Assembly: GCF_004104015.1 (NCBI RefSeq)
Contig: NZ_RYFV01000014.1
Span: 1 to 64,000, forward strand
DNA from: Actinomyces oricola
Lineage (GTDB): Bacteria; Actinomycetota; Actinomycetes; Actinomycetales; Actinomycetaceae
Direction of reading: 5' to 3'
DNA length: 64,000 nucleotides
Shown: positions 35,603-45,286 of the stretch, one piece after another
How positions within the stretch are numbered: the first letter of the stretch is position 1
Layout of the letters: every line of letters begins with the position of its first letter
The notes under the pieces: model-generated
Seen by the model: the letters and a program-made list of their open reading frames with translations, nothing else
Told to the model about the DNA's origin: nothing
The model's database searches: none
Translations under genes and position numbers: made by a program

Positions 35603-35818
35603 TTGTCCACAGAGATGTCCACTTATCCACAATTTTTGATCGCGCTTTGTCTGTCTCGCCTGTGCGTTCTCCAAGTGTCGTTTTTCGTTGGAGTGCCAAG
35701 GAAAACCGAGGTTGAGGCGGTTGTGGGGAAGGCCTGTTCACAGCGAGCTCCACAGTTGTCGCCGCGTGGCGTCCCCAGAGGAAAGCGCTGTTTCCACAGG
35801 GGTGGGGGCACTGTCCAC
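35603..35818. promoter_or_regulatory. DnaA-box cluster upstream of dnaB
   Basis: The 418-bp gap before dnaB contains TTGTCCACA 35603-35611, a perfect TTATCCACA 35623-35631, TGTGGGGAA 35721-35729 (TTCCCCACA reversed), GTTTCCACA 35789-35797 and CTGTCCACA 35810-35818. The bases around 35623-35660 are AT-rich. The cluster could control dnaB transcription or titrate DnaA. Confidence 0.6.
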
Positions 35819-35908
35819 ATCCGGTCCTCTGAAGCGTTTGCGGGTGGGGTCCTTCGCCGCTAGGGTCGCGCGCGGCCCACTCTGGGCGCGCTGAGACGGA
35901 AGGCCCTC

Positions 35909-37369
35909 ATGAGCGACACTGATCACACTGCGAGTGCCCCACAACCTGGAGGCGCGCCCGGCACCGGCCGGGAGTACGCCCCGACCGGCGCCCGCTTCGA
36001 CGACGCCTTCGATCGCCTCCCGCCCCAGGACCTCGATGCGGAGATGGCGACCCTGGGCGGGATGCTCCTGAGTAAACAGGCCATCACCGACGTTATTGAG
36101 GTGCTTCGGGGCACCGAGTTCTACCGGCCCGCTCACGAGTCGATTTTTGCCGCCATTATCGAGGTCTACAACCGCTCCGAGCCCGCCGACCCGCTCATTG
36201 TGGCCGACGAACTGGCCAAGCGCGGCGAGCTGGAGCGCGTGGGCGGCGCCCCCTACCTCGCCTCGCTTATGGCGACCGTCCCCACCGCCTCCAACGCCGC
36301 CTACTACGCGCGCATTGTCAAGGAGAAATCGCTCATGCGGGGCCTGGTGCAGGCCGGCACCCGCATCGCCCAGTTGGGTTACTCCACGGACGCCGGCGAT
36401 ATTGCCGACCTCGTCACTCTGGCGGAGGCCGAGGTCTACTCCGTGGCCCACTCCGAGGGCGAGAAGGAGGACTACATCCCGGTCGGAGAACTGCTCAATG
36501 AGGCCAACCTGGAGATTGAGGCCGGTCAGAGTCGAGAGACCGGCGGCGTCACGGGCGTGCCCACTGGTTTTGTCGAGCTTGACGAACTCACCGGCGGACT
36601 TCACCCCGGGCAGATGATTATCGTCGCCGCGCGCCCGGCCATGGGCAAGTCCACGCTCGCCGTCGACTTCTGCCGCTCGGCCTCCATCCGCGTCGGCGGC
36701 AAGCCCCCCATCCCCTCGTGCTACTTCTCCCTGGAGATGGGCCGCATGGAACTCATGATGCGCATTCTGGCCGCCGAGTCCGGGGTAGACATGAATAAGC
36801 TGCGCGGCGGTCGCCAGATGGAGGAGCGCGACTGGGAGGACGTGGCCCGCGCCTACAACCCGGTCTCCGAGGCGCCCCTGTTCATTGATGACTCCCCGAA
36901 CCTGACCATGCCTGAGATCCGCTCCAAGGCGCTGCGGCTCAAACAGCACTCCGGACTGGGGCTCATGGTTATTGACTACCTCCAGCTCATGAGCTCGGGC
37001 AAGCGCGTTGAGTCCCGCCAGCAGGAAGTCTCGGAGTTCTCCCGCTCCCTTAAACTCCTGGCCAAGGAATTGGAGATCCCGGTCATTGCCGTCGCCCAGC
37101 TCAACCGCGGCCCCGAGCAGCGCACCGGCAATAAGCCCCAGATGAGTGACCTGCGCGAGTCCGGATCCCTGGAGCAGGACGCCGACATCATTATGCTGCT
37201 GCACCGCCCCGAGTACTACACCCCTGAGGAGCGGCCCGGGGAGGCGGACATTATTGTGGCCAAGCACCGCAACGGCCAGACCCGCACCATTCCCGTGGCC
37301 TTCCAGGGGCACCTGTCGCGCTTCGCCAATATGGCCCGCGACATTACCCCCGAGCCCGCCTACGAGTGA
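35909..37369 (+). CDS. dnaB: Replicative DNA helicase DnaB
   Basis: A 486-residue hexameric helicase at the replication fork. The N-terminal domain (about 35-140: PPQDLDAEMATLGGMLLSKQ) binds primase. The RecA-like domain has Walker A ARPAMGKST, Walker B LGLMVIDYLQLM, and the DnaB C-terminal motif VAQLNRGPEQRTGNKPQMSD followed by LRESGSLEQDADIIMLLHR. There is no intein, although actinobacterial dnaB is a frequent intein site. It is monocistronic, with DnaA boxes upstream. Confidence 0.96.
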   Translation: MSDTDHTASAPQPGGAPGTGREYAPTGARFDDAFDRLPPQDLDAEMATLGGMLLSKQAITDVIEVLRGTEFYRPAHESIFAAIIEVYNRSEPADPLIVADELAKRGELERVGGAPYLASLMATVPTASNAAYYARIVKEKSLMRGLVQAGTRIAQLGYSTDAGDIADLVTLAEAEVYSVAHSEGEKEDYIPVGELLNEANLEIEAGQSRETGGVTGVPTGFVELDELTGGLHPGQMIIVAARPAMGKSTLAVDFCRSASIRVGGKPPIPSCYFSLEMGRMELMMRILAAESGVDMNKLRGGRQMEERDWEDVARAYNPVSEAPLFIDDSPNLTMPEIRSKALRLKQHSGLGLMVIDYLQLMSSGKRVESRQQEVSEFSRSLKLLAKELEIPVIAVAQLNRGPEQRTGNKPQMSDLRESGSLEQDADIIMLLHRPEYYTPEERPGEADIIVAKHRNGQTRTIPVAFQGHLSRFANMARDITPEPAYE

Positions 37370-37397
37370 ATCGCCCGTCGGCCTTCGCAGTAGCCGG

Positions 37398-37432
37398 CCC
37401 GGGGCGGATTGGCAGGGTCAATGCGCCCCGGG
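37398..37432. terminator. Hairpin between convergent dnaB and pdxK/thiD
   Basis: CCCGGGGCG (37398-37406) pairs with CGCCCCGGG (37424-37432) across 17 nt, 29 bp after the dnaB stop. No U-tract follows. Confidence 0.45.
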
Positions 37433-37497
37433 AGGAGGACTCGGGGTGCGGGTCCCCACTCCGTTGGGCCGACCCGTTGGGCCGGCGTCGACCGGGA

Positions 37498-38301
37498 TCA
37501 GGGACGGTAGGCGCCCTGGTAGACGCAGTCGAAGGGGGCTTTGCCGTGCATCTTGTTCTCTATGGCCGACACGACAACCCTCTTGGCGGTACGGGTGGCC
37601 GCCAGCGGCGTCGCCCCCTTGGCGATTTCAGCGGCAATGGCGGCCGCCAGGGTGCAGCCGGCGCCCGAAACCCGCTCGCGACCGACGGCCGGCGCCTCGA
37701 GCACCTCCAGGTCCGTGCCGTTGTAGTAAACGTCCAGGGCGGTCCCGGTGTCCAGCAGTGTGCCGGCCTTGGCGACCACGTGGGGGACGCCCTGGTCGTA
37801 GATGCGCTTGGCGGCGTCCTTGAGGGCCTCGACACTAGTGATTTCCTCGACTCCCGCCAGCACCCGGGTCTCGAAGAGGTTGGGGGTGACGACGTTGGCC
37901 TTGGGCAGCACCAGCTCGCGCAGGGCGTTGTCCACATCCAGGGCGGCACCGGGCTCCTGGCCCTTGCAGATCAGGACCGGGTCGAGGACCACCTGGGGGA
38001 AGGCGTAGTGATCGAGGGCCCGGGCTACGACCTCAACGGTGGCCGGAGTGCCCAGCATGCCGATCTTGACCGCGTCAATGCTCCCGTGAACGCCGACGGC
38101 CGCCTCGATCTGGTCGGCGATCACCTGAGGGTCGACCGGCACGAAACGGTGGTTCCAGTCGTGGGCGGGGTCGAAGGAGACAATGCAGGTCAGGGCCGTG
38201 GCGCCGAAAACACCCAGCTGATGGAAGGTCTTGAGGTCGGTCTGGGCGCCAGCGCCGCCTGAGGCCTCTGATCCGGCGATGGCGAGGGCGATGCGTGTCA
38301 T
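37498..38301 (-). CDS. pdxK: Pyridoxine kinase / hydroxymethylpyrimidine kinase (PdxK-ThiD family)
   Basis: A 267-residue ribokinase-fold kinase. It starts MTRIALAIAGSEASGGAGAQ, then TDLKTFHQLGVFGATALTCI; VVTPNLFETRVLAG and the anion-hole motif RVSGAGCTLAAAIAAE are intact. The details (IVSFDPAHDWNHRFVPVD, ALDVYYNG) resemble Gram-positive PdxK, the ThiD-like pyridoxine kinase, more than true ThiD. Substrate is therefore pyridoxine/pyridoxal or HMP(-P). No thiamine gene is adjacent. ATG 38301. Confidence 0.85.
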   Translation of the reverse strand: MTRIALAIAGSEASGGAGAQTDLKTFHQLGVFGATALTCIVSFDPAHDWNHRFVPVDPQVIADQIEAAVGVHGSIDAVKIGMLGTPATVEVVARALDHYAFPQVVLDPVLICKGQEPGAALDVDNALRELVLPKANVVTPNLFETRVLAGVEEITSVEALKDAAKRIYDQGVPHVVAKAGTLLDTGTALDVYYNGTDLEVLEAPAVGRERVSGAGCTLAAAIAAEIAKGATPLAATRTAKRVVVSAIENKMHGKAPFDCVYQGAYRP

Positions 38302-38455
38302 GAGTCAAGCCTGCCCCCTGGTGCGGCGACGGCCTAAACGGGGCGCGGCGCTTCTCACCAGGCGGTCGGGTTGCGCCCGGCACCGGCGGGTCCTCCGGCC
38401 TACTCCCGTCGCGAAGCACCTGTTCTTGGCGGTGCTTATCGGCGACCATAGGAAC

Positions 38456-40492
38456 ATGAGCGCTGCGCATGTCCATGCTCCCTCCGACGTCCAGCCGCTC
38501 GATAGCGTGCCGACCGCCGTCCGCGACGCCGTCGAGCCGATTCTTGTTGGGCTCGGTACCTCCGAGCGCGACATCTTCCTCACCCGCCTGGAGCGCTGGC
38601 TCCCTGACGTCCTTGACGGCCTGGCCACCCTCTACGGACCGGCCGCTACCGCTACGGCGGCAACGCTCATGGCTGACGCCGCCCGCGCCTACACCGAGCG
38701 CCTCCCCGAGCTGCGGCGCCTGGACCTGGCCCGCACCCTGGACCCCACCTGGATCCAAGACCCCAGCCGCATCGGTTACTCCGCCTACACCGAGCGCTTC
38801 GCCGGAAACCTGCGCGGGGTCATCCAACGCATCCCCTACCTGCGCGAACTCGGGGTCAACTACCTCCACCTCATGCCCCTGCTCACCCCCCGCCCCGGGG
38901 ACTCCGACGGCGGCTTCGCGGTGGCCGACTACCGCACCGTGCGCCCCGACCTGGGCACCATGGAGGACCTGGCCGCGCTCACCGCCGAGCTGCGCAAGGA
39001 GGGGATGAGCCTGGTGGTCGATCTCGTGCTCAACCATGTGGCCGCCGAGCATGAATGGGTCCAGCGCGCCCGGGCGCGCGAGTCGCGCTACCACGACTAC
39101 TTCCTCATCTTCTCCGACCGCACCGAGCCCGACGAGTACGAGCGGACCCTGCCCGACGTCTTCCCCGACTCGGCCCCCGGCAACTTCACCTGGGACGAGG
39201 AGGTCGAGGGCTGGGTGTGGACCACCTTCAACACCTTCCAGTGGGACTTGAACTGGCGCAATCCCCACGTCATGGAGGAGTTCGTCTCCATTATCCTGAA
39301 CCTGGCCAACCACGGCGTCGAAGTGCTGCGCATGGACGCCATAGCCTTCATGATCAAGCGCAAGGGCACCGACTGCCAGGGGCAGCCGGAGGTCCACGCC
39401 ATTACCGAGGTGCTGCGCGCCATTACCCGCATTGCCTGCCCCGCCGTCGATCTCAAGGCCGAAGCCATTGTGGCCGCCACCGAGCTCCTCCAGTACCTGG
39501 GCCAGGGCCGCTACACGGGCAAGGTCTCCGACCTGGCCTACCACAACGCCCTCATGGTCCAGGTCTGGTCCATGCTCGCCACCCGCGACGTCAACCTCGC
39601 CGCCCGCGCCCTGTCCAGCCTGCCCGTCGAGCCCTCCACCGCCACCTGGATCACCTATCTGCGCAGCCATGACGACATTGGCTGGGCCATTGACGACGAC
39701 GATGCGCGGGCCGTGGGCCTGGAGGGCTACTGGCATCGGGTCTTCCTGGCCGACTGGTACACCGGGAACTACCCCACCAGCGACGCCCGCGGCCTGGTCT
39801 TCCAGTACAACCCGGTCACCAACGACCGCCGCATTGCCGGCACCGCCGCCTCCCTCATTGGCCTGGAGGCCGTGGCCGAGGCCATTGAGGGCATTGACGA
39901 CGGCACCCCGGACTTCGAGATCGATTCCTTGCGGACGTGGCGCGAGGAGCGGCTCAACGCCATGCGCATGGCCTACGCCATCCTCTACGCCTGGGGCGGT
40001 GTGCCGGTGCTGTGGAGCGGCGACGAGCTCGCCCAGTTCAACGACCCCAACTGGGACACCGAGCCCGGCCACGAGCACGACACCCGCTGGGCGGGGCGCC
40101 CCGTCCTGGACCAGGCGCGCATGAACAACCGCCATGACCGCAATACGATCGAGGGGCGGGTTTTCACCGAACTGGAGCACATGGCGAAGGTGCGCGCCTC
40201 CCTGCCCCAGCTCAGCGCCGATGTGCGCACGCAGATCGCCCCGGTTGACGACGACGGCGTCCTGGTCACCTACCGCGACCACCCCCGAGGCAGCTTCGTC
40301 GGCGTCTACAACGCCACTCCCGACTGGCGCTCCATCCCGGCGTGGCGCCTGGCCGAATACGGCGTGCTCGGAGCGGTGGACGCCTTGACTAACACCGTCC
40401 CCTTCGGCTCGGCCTCCCTGGCCGGCGCCGGGGACGGCCAGGTCCCCGTGCCCCCCTACGCCGCCTGGTGGCTGGTGCGTTCGACGGACTGA
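38456..40492 (+). CDS. Amylosucrase-like GH13 enzyme
   Basis: A 678-residue sucrose-active GH13 glucosidase. The N-terminal helical domain (about 1-95) is typical of amylosucrases. The barrel carries RIGYSAYTERFAGNLRGVIQ, the nucleophile region VEVLRMDAIAFMIKRKGTDC, the acid/base VDLKAEAIVAATELL and TYLRSHDDIGWAI. Amylosucrases make alpha-1,4-glucan from sucrose with release of fructose; a related group only hydrolyses sucrose. There is no signal peptide, so it is probably cytoplasmic. ATG 38456 follows a weak AGGAA. The next gene is another GH13 enzyme in the same direction. Confidence 0.85.
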   Translation: MSAAHVHAPSDVQPLDSVPTAVRDAVEPILVGLGTSERDIFLTRLERWLPDVLDGLATLYGPAATATAATLMADAARAYTERLPELRRLDLARTLDPTWIQDPSRIGYSAYTERFAGNLRGVIQRIPYLRELGVNYLHLMPLLTPRPGDSDGGFAVADYRTVRPDLGTMEDLAALTAELRKEGMSLVVDLVLNHVAAEHEWVQRARARESRYHDYFLIFSDRTEPDEYERTLPDVFPDSAPGNFTWDEEVEGWVWTTFNTFQWDLNWRNPHVMEEFVSIILNLANHGVEVLRMDAIAFMIKRKGTDCQGQPEVHAITEVLRAITRIACPAVDLKAEAIVAATELLQYLGQGRYTGKVSDLAYHNALMVQVWSMLATRDVNLAARALSSLPVEPSTATWITYLRSHDDIGWAIDDDDARAVGLEGYWHRVFLADWYTGNYPTSDARGLVFQYNPVTNDRRIAGTAASLIGLEAVAEAIEGIDDGTPDFEIDSLRTWREERLNAMRMAYAILYAWGGVPVLWSGDELAQFNDPNWDTEPGHEHDTRWAGRPVLDQARMNNRHDRNTIEGRVFTELEHMAKVRASLPQLSADVRTQIAPVDDDGVLVTYRDHPRGSFVGVYNATPDWRSIPAWRLAEYGVLGAVDALTNTVPFGSASLAGAGDGQVPVPPYAAWWLVRSTD

Positions 40493-40690
40493 GCCCGGGG
40501 CCTGAACCGCGGGCACCAGGACGGTCGCGATGACGCGGTCTTGTGGCTGCGCATGCTCGCCGCGCCAGACCGGTGAGGATATGCACGCCAAGTACAAGGA
40601 GACGTCCCGCGGCGGGCTGGCGGTCAATGTCGTGGAGTGCTGATCGTGTCAGTGGTAAATCGTGTCAATAGCGGCTGGCATGATGCTCTG

Positions 40691-42514
40691 ATGGACGATT
40701 CACGGGCGCATTCCCCGGCCGAGACCCGCGCGATTCACGATCTGACAGGCCCGACAGAGCCGACAGGGGCCGGGCCGGTGCGCCAATGGTGGAAGGACGC
40801 CGTCGTCTACCAGATCTACCCGCGCTCCTTCGCCGACTCCGACGGCAACGGCATTGGCGACCTGCGCGGCGTGACCAGCCGCGTCCCCTACCTCGCCGCA
40901 CTCGGTGTGGACGCCGTCTGGCTCTCCCCCTTCTACCCCTCCGCCCTGGCCGACGGCGGCTACGACGTCGACGACTACCGCGACGTCGCCCCCGAGGTCG
41001 GCACCCTCGCCGACTTCGACCGCATGGTCGCCGCCCTCCACGCCGCCGGCATAAGGGTGATCGTCGACATCGTCCCCAACCACTCCTCCAACCGTCACCG
41101 GTGGTTCCGCGCCGCCCTGGCCGGGGGCCCCGACGCCCCCGAACGCGCCCTCTACCACATTCGCCCCGGCACGGGCCCCGACGGCATGAACCCGCCCAAC
41201 GAGTGGCGCTCGGTGTTCGGCGGCCCCGCCTGGGAGCGCATCACCGACCTCGACGCCGACGGCACCCCACTGACCGGCCCGGGCACGCCCCGCCCCTACC
41301 AGTGGTACCTGCACATCTTCAGCCCCCAGCAGCCCGACCTCAACTGGGACAACCCGATGGTGCGCGCCGACTTCCTGACCACTTTGCGCTTCTGGTGCGA
41401 CCGGGGCGTGGACGGCTTCCGCGTTGACGTCGCCCACGGAATGGCCAAGGACCTGGACGCCCCCCTGCCCCCCGACGCCCAGAGCCTCTCGTGGCCACTG
41501 CCCCACGACGGCTCCCACCCCCTGTTCGACCGCGACCAGGTCCACGAGATCTACCGCTCCTGGCGCGACGTCCTCAGCTCCTATGATCCGCCGCGCTTCG
41601 CCGTGGCCGAAGCGTGGGTGCAGCCGCCGCGCCGGCCCGCTTATGCCGCCGGCCTGGGTCAGTGCTTCAACTTCCAGCTCCAGGACGCCGACTTCACCCC
41701 CGCCTCCCTGCGCTGGGCCATTGACGCCGGGGTGGCGGACCTGGCCGCCTGCGGCACCACCACCTGGGCCCTGGGATGCCATGACACCCCGCGGGTCGCC
41801 ACCCGCTTCGGCTTCGACCTGGCCGACGGCGCCCCCGCCGACCATGGTCAGGCCGGCCCCGGCGGCGTTTCCCAGCGCCTCGCCCGTCGTTGGATCCTCA
41901 CCGACGGCGCCGCTCCCGCCAACGACCCTGAAGCCGGCAGCAGGCGCGCCCGGGCCGTCGCCCTACTCGAGATGGCCCTGCCCGGCACCATGTACATCTA
42001 CCAGGGCGACGAACTCGGGCTGCCCGAAGTCCCCGACATCCCCGAAGACCGCCTCCAGGACCCGCTGGCCTTCCGCAACCGCACGGTGGAGAAGGGCCGC
42101 GACGGGTGCCGCGTGCCCCTGCCGTGGACGGTCAGCGGCAGCTCCTACGGCTTCGGGCCCGAGCGGGGCGCCGACCCCCACCTGCCCCAGCCCCGGGGTT
42201 GGGGCCGCCACAGTGTGGAGGCCGGCTGGGCCCGCGCCGACTCGACCCTGGCCCTGTACCGGCGCGGCCTGCGACTGCGCCGACGGGTGTGGGGCGCGGC
42301 CGGGGCGGCCGGGGCAGCCGGGGCTGCCGAATTGCGCTGGCTGGACACCCCCGCCCACGTCCTGGCCTTCGCCCGCGGCGACCTGGAGTGCTGGACCGCT
42401 TTCGGTCGGCCGGCCCGGCTCCCCGAAGGAGAGCTGCTGGCGGCCAGCGCCCCGGTCGAGGCGGGAATCCTGCCCGCGGACGCGACTGCGTGGGTCCGCC
42501 GGATCAGACAATGA
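40691..42514 (+). CDS. GH13 alpha-glucosidase (oligo-1,6-glucosidase-like)
   Basis: A 607-residue cytoplasmic glucosidase acting on short alpha-glucans, sucrose or isomalto-oligosaccharides. It begins with WWKDAVVYQIYPRSFADSDG, then YLAALGVDAVWLSPFYPSAL. The nucleophile Asp is in GVDGFRVDVAHGMAKDL, the acid/base Glu in FAVAEAWVQPP and the third acid in LGCHDTPRVATRFG. ATG 40691 is chosen; an upstream GTG (40637) is possible but less well placed. It is 198 bp from the amylosucrase gene and may degrade its product. Confidence 0.85.
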   Translation: MDDSRAHSPAETRAIHDLTGPTEPTGAGPVRQWWKDAVVYQIYPRSFADSDGNGIGDLRGVTSRVPYLAALGVDAVWLSPFYPSALADGGYDVDDYRDVAPEVGTLADFDRMVAALHAAGIRVIVDIVPNHSSNRHRWFRAALAGGPDAPERALYHIRPGTGPDGMNPPNEWRSVFGGPAWERITDLDADGTPLTGPGTPRPYQWYLHIFSPQQPDLNWDNPMVRADFLTTLRFWCDRGVDGFRVDVAHGMAKDLDAPLPPDAQSLSWPLPHDGSHPLFDRDQVHEIYRSWRDVLSSYDPPRFAVAEAWVQPPRRPAYAAGLGQCFNFQLQDADFTPASLRWAIDAGVADLAACGTTTWALGCHDTPRVATRFGFDLADGAPADHGQAGPGGVSQRLARRWILTDGAAPANDPEAGSRRARAVALLEMALPGTMYIYQGDELGLPEVPDIPEDRLQDPLAFRNRTVEKGRDGCRVPLPWTVSGSSYGFGPERGADPHLPQPRGWGRHSVEAGWARADSTLALYRRGLRLRRRVWGAAGAAGAAGAAELRWLDTPAHVLAFARGDLECWTAFGRPARLPEGELLAASAPVEAGILPADATAWVRRIRQ

Positions 42515-42661
42515 CGCCGGTGGGGAGCGCACTGCGACCCCGGCCCCGGACACCGCCCCGGCCCCGGACGCGGCCCCAATGCCTGGAATCCTGCGATTCC
42601 CGGCCGACGGCGCCCGCTTGGGGAGCACTCCTCCACCGGCGTCGCCGGTCCGGGCGCCATG

Positions 42662-44392
42662 TCAGTTGCCGCCGGGGCCCCCGCCCGCGCCCGGATCCGC
42701 GCCCGGGCCCATGTCCGGCCCCGTGCCCGGTCCCATGTCGGTGGCCAGCGAGGCGGCGGTGCCGGTGGTCGAGCCGCCCGAAGTAGTCGCCACCACGTAC
42801 TGCTGGCCCTCAACGAGCCCCAGCACCGTTATGGCCTCGGCGCTCAAGGCGGAGGTCAGAGTCTGCGTCGTCCCATCGGCGGCCGTGACCGTGATCGTGT
42901 CCCCGGCGCTCACGCTCGGTCCCCCCGTGATACCGACCAGCGTCGCGGCGCCATTGGTGTCCACCGGGCCGTCCATGGAGCCAGTGGTGCCATTGACCAC
43001 CACCAGCCCCCCGGTCACGGCCGCCGAGCCGTTGGAGTCAATACCATCGGAATAGGTGTGGGAGATCTGCACGGTGCCCCCTGAGATTGTCAGGACAGAG
43101 CCGTCGTCGGCCTCGGAGTCCACCTCCCCGTAGCCGGCAACGGTCAGGTCGCCATTGGAGGCGTTTATGCCATCGTCGCCTGAGGCGATGTTCAGCGTCC
43201 CGCCGCCGACGTTGATGAAGACGGCCTGGATTCCCTCGTCGGCGGCGTCAATGGTGACGGTGCCGGAGTCCTGGGTGTAGCTCACGGCGGCGTTAACGCC
43301 CTTGGGGGAGGCGGAGGTGTCCTCCGCGGCCTGCTGGCCGGGGCCGCCCTGCTCCTCAGCGACAGCGTTGGCGGTGCCGCCGCCGGCGGTGATGGTCAGC
43401 GTGGTGCCGGCGACGGTCACATCAGTGGTGGCGCTCACGCCGTCGTCCCCGGCACTAATGGTGATGCTCGCCCCGCCCAGGGCCACGAAGCCCTTGTCGA
43501 CTTCAGTGTCCTCCGAGGACTTCAGGCCGTCCCCGCCTGCGGTCACGTTCAGCGTCCCCGACTCCACCACCAGATAATCCTTGCCGCGCAGGCCATCGTC
43601 GGCGGCGTCCACGGTTATGGTGGTGGCCCCGGTGACAATGAGGCCGTTCTTCGAGAAGATGCCGTCATTGAAGGAGCCAGTGACCTTCAGGGAGCCGGTG
43701 CCGGTGATCGTCAGGGTGTCAGAGGACCACAGGGCGGCACTGGGGGCGTCGGTGGAGGTGTCGGCGTAGGTGGCGCCGTCGGCGAGCGTATTCGTCGAGC
43801 CCCGGGCCAGGACCACAATGGCGTCCCCGGCGTCTTGGATGACGACGGCGGCGCCGTCGGTGTTGGTGACCGTGGCGCCGTCCAGCACCAGGCGCACCTG
43901 CTCATCGGGGGCGTTGACCACCAGCTGGCCGTCGCTCAACGTCCCGGACAGGACATAGGTGCCCCCGCCGGTTATGGTGACGGTTGAGCCGTCCACGCTC
44001 ACCGAGGCCGCGTCGGTGCCCGAGGCGCTCGCACCGCCCCCCTCCAGGGTGATGGTGGTGGCTGAGGCCGAATCGTAGGTGCCGGCGTCATCGGCCGTGG
44101 TGGTCGAGTCGGTGACCTCCGCGTTGGCGGCCGCAATCTCGGCGACGGTGGCGCCCGTGGAGGCGGCGGCGACGTCGGCGGTGATCTCGGTCCACACGGT
44201 GGCGGTGGATTCGGAGTCCTGGCTCGTGGAGGCCGCAGTCACCGACGACGTACCAGACGACGTACCAGTGGAGGTGACGGAGCCTCCCTGGCAGCCGGCC
44301 GCCAGGGCGATGGCGGCCAGGAGGGCGGTGGCGCCTCCGACGCGGCGGGTGGAGCGCCGGTTGATGACGCGGGCGCGCAGTGGGTTGCTCAT
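42662..44392 (-). CDS. Lipoprotein with Cthe_2159-type carbohydrate-binding beta-helix domain
   Basis: A 576-residue secreted lipoprotein. The signal peptide has the lipobox LAAIALAAGC with Cys34, followed by a Ser/Thr linker. From about 130 onward it is built of repeating beta-strand turns such as ITGTGSLKVTGSFNDGIFSK, VESGTLNVTAGGDGLKSSED and IASGDDGINASNGDLTVAGY. These are typical of the DUF4353/Cthe_2159 family (parallel beta-helix, carbohydrate binding, Ca-rich Asp turns). The end is Gly/Pro/Asp low-complexity. It is the third gene after DUF4956 and VTC genes. Confidence 0.82.
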   Translation of the reverse strand: MSNPLRARVINRRSTRRVGGATALLAAIALAAGCQGGSVTSTGTSSGTSSVTAASTSQDSESTATVWTEITADVAAASTGATVAEIAAANAEVTDSTTTADDAGTYDSASATTITLEGGGASASGTDAASVSVDGSTVTITGGGTYVLSGTLSDGQLVVNAPDEQVRLVLDGATVTNTDGAAVVIQDAGDAIVVLARGSTNTLADGATYADTSTDAPSAALWSSDTLTITGTGSLKVTGSFNDGIFSKNGLIVTGATTITVDAADDGLRGKDYLVVESGTLNVTAGGDGLKSSEDTEVDKGFVALGGASITISAGDDGVSATTDVTVAGTTLTITAGGGTANAVAEEQGGPGQQAAEDTSASPKGVNAAVSYTQDSGTVTIDAADEGIQAVFINVGGGTLNIASGDDGINASNGDLTVAGYGEVDSEADDGSVLTISGGTVQISHTYSDGIDSNGSAAVTGGLVVVNGTTGSMDGPVDTNGAATLVGITGGPSVSAGDTITVTAADGTTQTLTSALSAEAITVLGLVEGQQYVVATTSGGSTTGTAASLATDMGPGTGPDMGPGADPGAGGGPGGN

Positions 44393-44423
44393 ATTCTTCA
44401 GTCCTTACGTGGGTGCGGTGGTC

Positions 44424-45242
44424 TCAGGCCGCCAGGGCCCCGGTCAGGAGCCGGTGCCATTTGTTGGCGGGAAGGTGCGGCTCCAGCAGGGCCAGGCCGG
44501 TGGCGTACTTCGAGATGGTCGAGGGGCGGTGCCCGCACTCCCACAGGAGGCGGTCGGCGGGGCCGGGGCCCGACGACGGACTCTTCGTTTCGACAACGGC
44601 CAGGTCCCCGAGGCTCGCTTCGGCCAGGGGGAGGGCGGTGTGCGGGTCGAGCCGCCACCAGGACAGACGGGTGTCGAGGGTGACGCGAGCCTGATTGGCG
44701 GGAAGGTGGAGGGTGTGGCGCTGGTAGGTGGTGGCCAGGGTCGGGGTGAGGGCGTGCACCACCTCGCCGGCGGCACTGGGCGGGCAGGTGCCCGAGGAGC
44801 ACAGCGCCTGGGCCACGAAGGCCCGGCCCTGGTCGGTGAGCCGGTCGGCGCTGTCAATGTTCCAGGGGCTGCGCTGCTTGACGGTTGCGCCGCGGGCGCC
44901 GCGGGTCTTGACCTCCAAGAAGCACAGGCCGGAATCCAGGTAGGAGCGGGTGCGCACCTTGAAGCGCCGACGGCGCTTGCGGGCGGCCAGCAGGTAGGAG
45001 TCGAGTCCGGGGGTGTCGAAGTACGTCGAGGCGTAGGCGAAGGTGCGCACACCGTTGATCTGAAGAACCCGGGCGTGCTCGGCCAGGGAATCCACGAGCT
45101 GTTGGGCGGCCTCCAGGGGAACCAGGTATTTGCGGTCAATGCGGGTCAGCAGGCTGGCCTCGGCCTGGAGCTCGGCCAGGCCGGTGGTGGGCAGGGCGCG
45201 GGTGCGCAGGCGCGTCGCCGTGCACATGGTCATCTCCGTCAT
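44424..45242 (-). CDS. VTC-domain protein (polyphosphate polymerase-like)
   Basis: A protein of about 272 residues with a VTC triphosphate-tunnel fold. Signatures are SLLTRIDRKYLVPLEAAQQL, FAYASTYFDTPGLDSYL, RRRRFKVRTRSYLDSGLCFL, EVKTRGARGATVKQR and LAVVETKSPSS. Eukaryotic VTC4 makes polyphosphate from ATP; bacterial homologues in this setting are uncharacterised. The start is ambiguous: in-frame ATGs lie at 45260, 45242, 45233 and 45227. Those at 45242 and 45227 have GGAG at suitable spacing. The start region carries a repeated ATGACGGAGAT. It lies 31 bp before the lipoprotein gene and 44 bp after DUF4956. Confidence 0.82.
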   Translation of the reverse strand: MTEMTMCTATRLRTRALPTTGLAELQAEASLLTRIDRKYLVPLEAAQQLVDSLAEHARVLQINGVRTFAYASTYFDTPGLDSYLLAARKRRRRFKVRTRSYLDSGLCFLEVKTRGARGATVKQRSPWNIDSADRLTDQGRAFVAQALCSSGTCPPSAAGEVVHALTPTLATTYQRHTLHLPANQARVTLDTRLSWWRLDPHTALPLAEASLGDLAVVETKSPSSGPGPADRLLWECGHRPSTISKYATGLALLEPHLPANKWHRLLTGALAA

Positions 45243-45286
45243 CGTCGTTATCTCCGTCATCTCCTGGGGGCCGGGTCGGGCCGGGG

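Noticed and set aside
35909-37369. Intein in dnaB
   Set aside because: The helicase reads through continuously at normal length with intact Walker motifs.
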